A stretch of 64,000 nucleotides of DNA from Scleromatobacter humisilvae (GTDB taxonomy: Bacteria > Pseudomonadota > Gammaproteobacteria > Burkholderiales > Burkholderiaceae_C). Under the pieces are notes generated by a model. The model was given only the letters and a program-made list of their open reading frames with translations. It made no database searches and was not told where the DNA came from. The stretch's first letter is position 1. Every line of letters starts with the position of its first letter. The stretch lies in contig NZ_JAJLJH010000005.1 of assembly GCF_023231945.1 (NCBI RefSeq), positions 124,001 through 188,000 of the forward strand, given 5' to 3'. The position numbers and the translations under genes were made by a program. Shown here piece by piece: positions 63,618 through 64,000 of the stretch.

Positions 63618-64000
63618 TCGCGTTCGACGACTCGCTGCTCGTTCGAGTCAACACGCTGGGCGACGCGCTGCGCGCCCGCGGCTGGCGCCTGGCTACCGCG
63701 GAGAGCTGCACCGGCGGCCTGCTCGCCGGCACCTGCACCGCGCCGGCCGGCGCCAGCGACTGGTTCGCCGCCGGCCTCGTCACCTACGCCAACGACGCCA
63801 AGAGCAGCCTGCTGGGCGTGCCCGACGCGTTGATCGCCGCGCACGGCGCCGTCAGTTCGGAGGTCGCCGATGCGATGGCGCGCGGCGCGCTGGCGCATGC
63901 GGGCGTGCAGCTCGCGCTGTCGGTCACCGGCATCGCCGGACCGGGCGGCGGCAGCTCGGCCAAGCCGGTCGGCACGGTCTGGCTGGGCCTCGCGTGGATG
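63599..64000 (+). CDS. pncC: nicotinamide-nucleotide amidohydrolase PncC (CinA C-terminal family), cut by window edge
   Basis: The first 134 residues of a CinA-C/PncC protein that deamidates nicotinamide mononucleotide in NAD recycling. Diagnostic motifs: LATAESCTGGLLAGTCTAPA (about 33-52), VTYANDAKSSLLGVP, GAVSSEVADAMARGA and LSVTGIAGPGGGSSAKPVGT. ATG 63599 overlaps the end of pgpA; ATG 63590 in frame is equally possible. The 3' end lies beyond the window. Confidence 0.93.
   Translation, partial: MADAALIAFDDSLLVRVNTLGDALRARGWRLATAESCTGGLLAGTCTAPAGASDWFAAGLVTYANDAKSSLLGVPDALIAAHGAVSSEVADAMARGALAHAGVQLALSVTGIAGPGGGSSAKPVGTVWLGLAWM

Overview
The window is GC-rich, densely packed chromosomal DNA from a Gram-negative bacterium. 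The best guess is a betaproteobacterium of the order Burkholderiales (Roseateles/Mitsuaria/Leptothrix-like). The reasons are the lptD-surA-rsmA block divergent from amgK, a complete System I cytochrome c maturation (ccm) operon, a GTP-type PEP carboxykinase, a MaeB-type malic enzyme, and GC-rich repeat elements of a kind common in that order. The species assignment is inference. I see no phage, plasmid, insertion sequence, CRISPR array or rRNA.

Layout. 1-6.1 kb: a small ORF, a metallophosphoesterase, pckG with a terminator, and an orphan DUF2235 hydrolase. 4.6-12.4 kb: a sugar-uptake locus in which a binding protein, a response regulator and a histidine kinase (minus strand) face a four-gene ABC sugar importer (plus strand). 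This resembles the GtrS/GltR-Gts glucose system of pseudomonads. 12.5-21.2 kb: a 5-oxoproline (pyroglutamate) locus. It has an ATP-dependent 5-oxoprolinase, a DUF1445 putative hydro-lyase, a LysR regulator with a small HTH partner, pyroglutamyl-peptidase, and a DUF979/DUF969 membrane pair that is a plausible transporter. The two catabolic promoters share a spacing-conserved 44-bp module, and an identical 15-bp dyad marks the regulator promoter and the far side of the transporter promoter. A short plus-strand transcription unit with a small ORF and an intrinsic terminator follows.

21.85-39.7 kb is the standout: 17 consecutive minus-strand genes, mostly overlapping or tightly spaced. They encode a cytosolic-looking ApbE flavin transferase, a large three-haem lipoprotein, a second lipoprotein with a CX4CH motif, two outer-membrane beta-barrels (one with an SH3-like domain), a TlpA thioredoxin, DUF4266 and DUF3570 proteins, a periplasmic protein, three TPR proteins, a small exported protein, and an ExbB/ExbD/ExbD/TonB-like (AgmX/PglI) energy module. 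One ExbD has Asn in place of the proton-carrying Asp. I read this as an uncharacterised energised trans-envelope redox machine. The complete ccmABCDEFGHI operon (40.0-46.7 kb), which would mature its c-type haems, lies immediately upstream in the same orientation.

46.8-64 kb: an ACT-domain protein, an orphan hypothetical, an old-yellow-enzyme reductase, a chemoreceptor, amgK divergent from lptD-surA-rsmA, a MASE2-GGDEF diguanylate cyclase destroyed by an internal deletion, a barnase-like secreted RNase with its barstar inhibitor, maeB, and thiL-pgpA-pncC, the last cut by the window edge.
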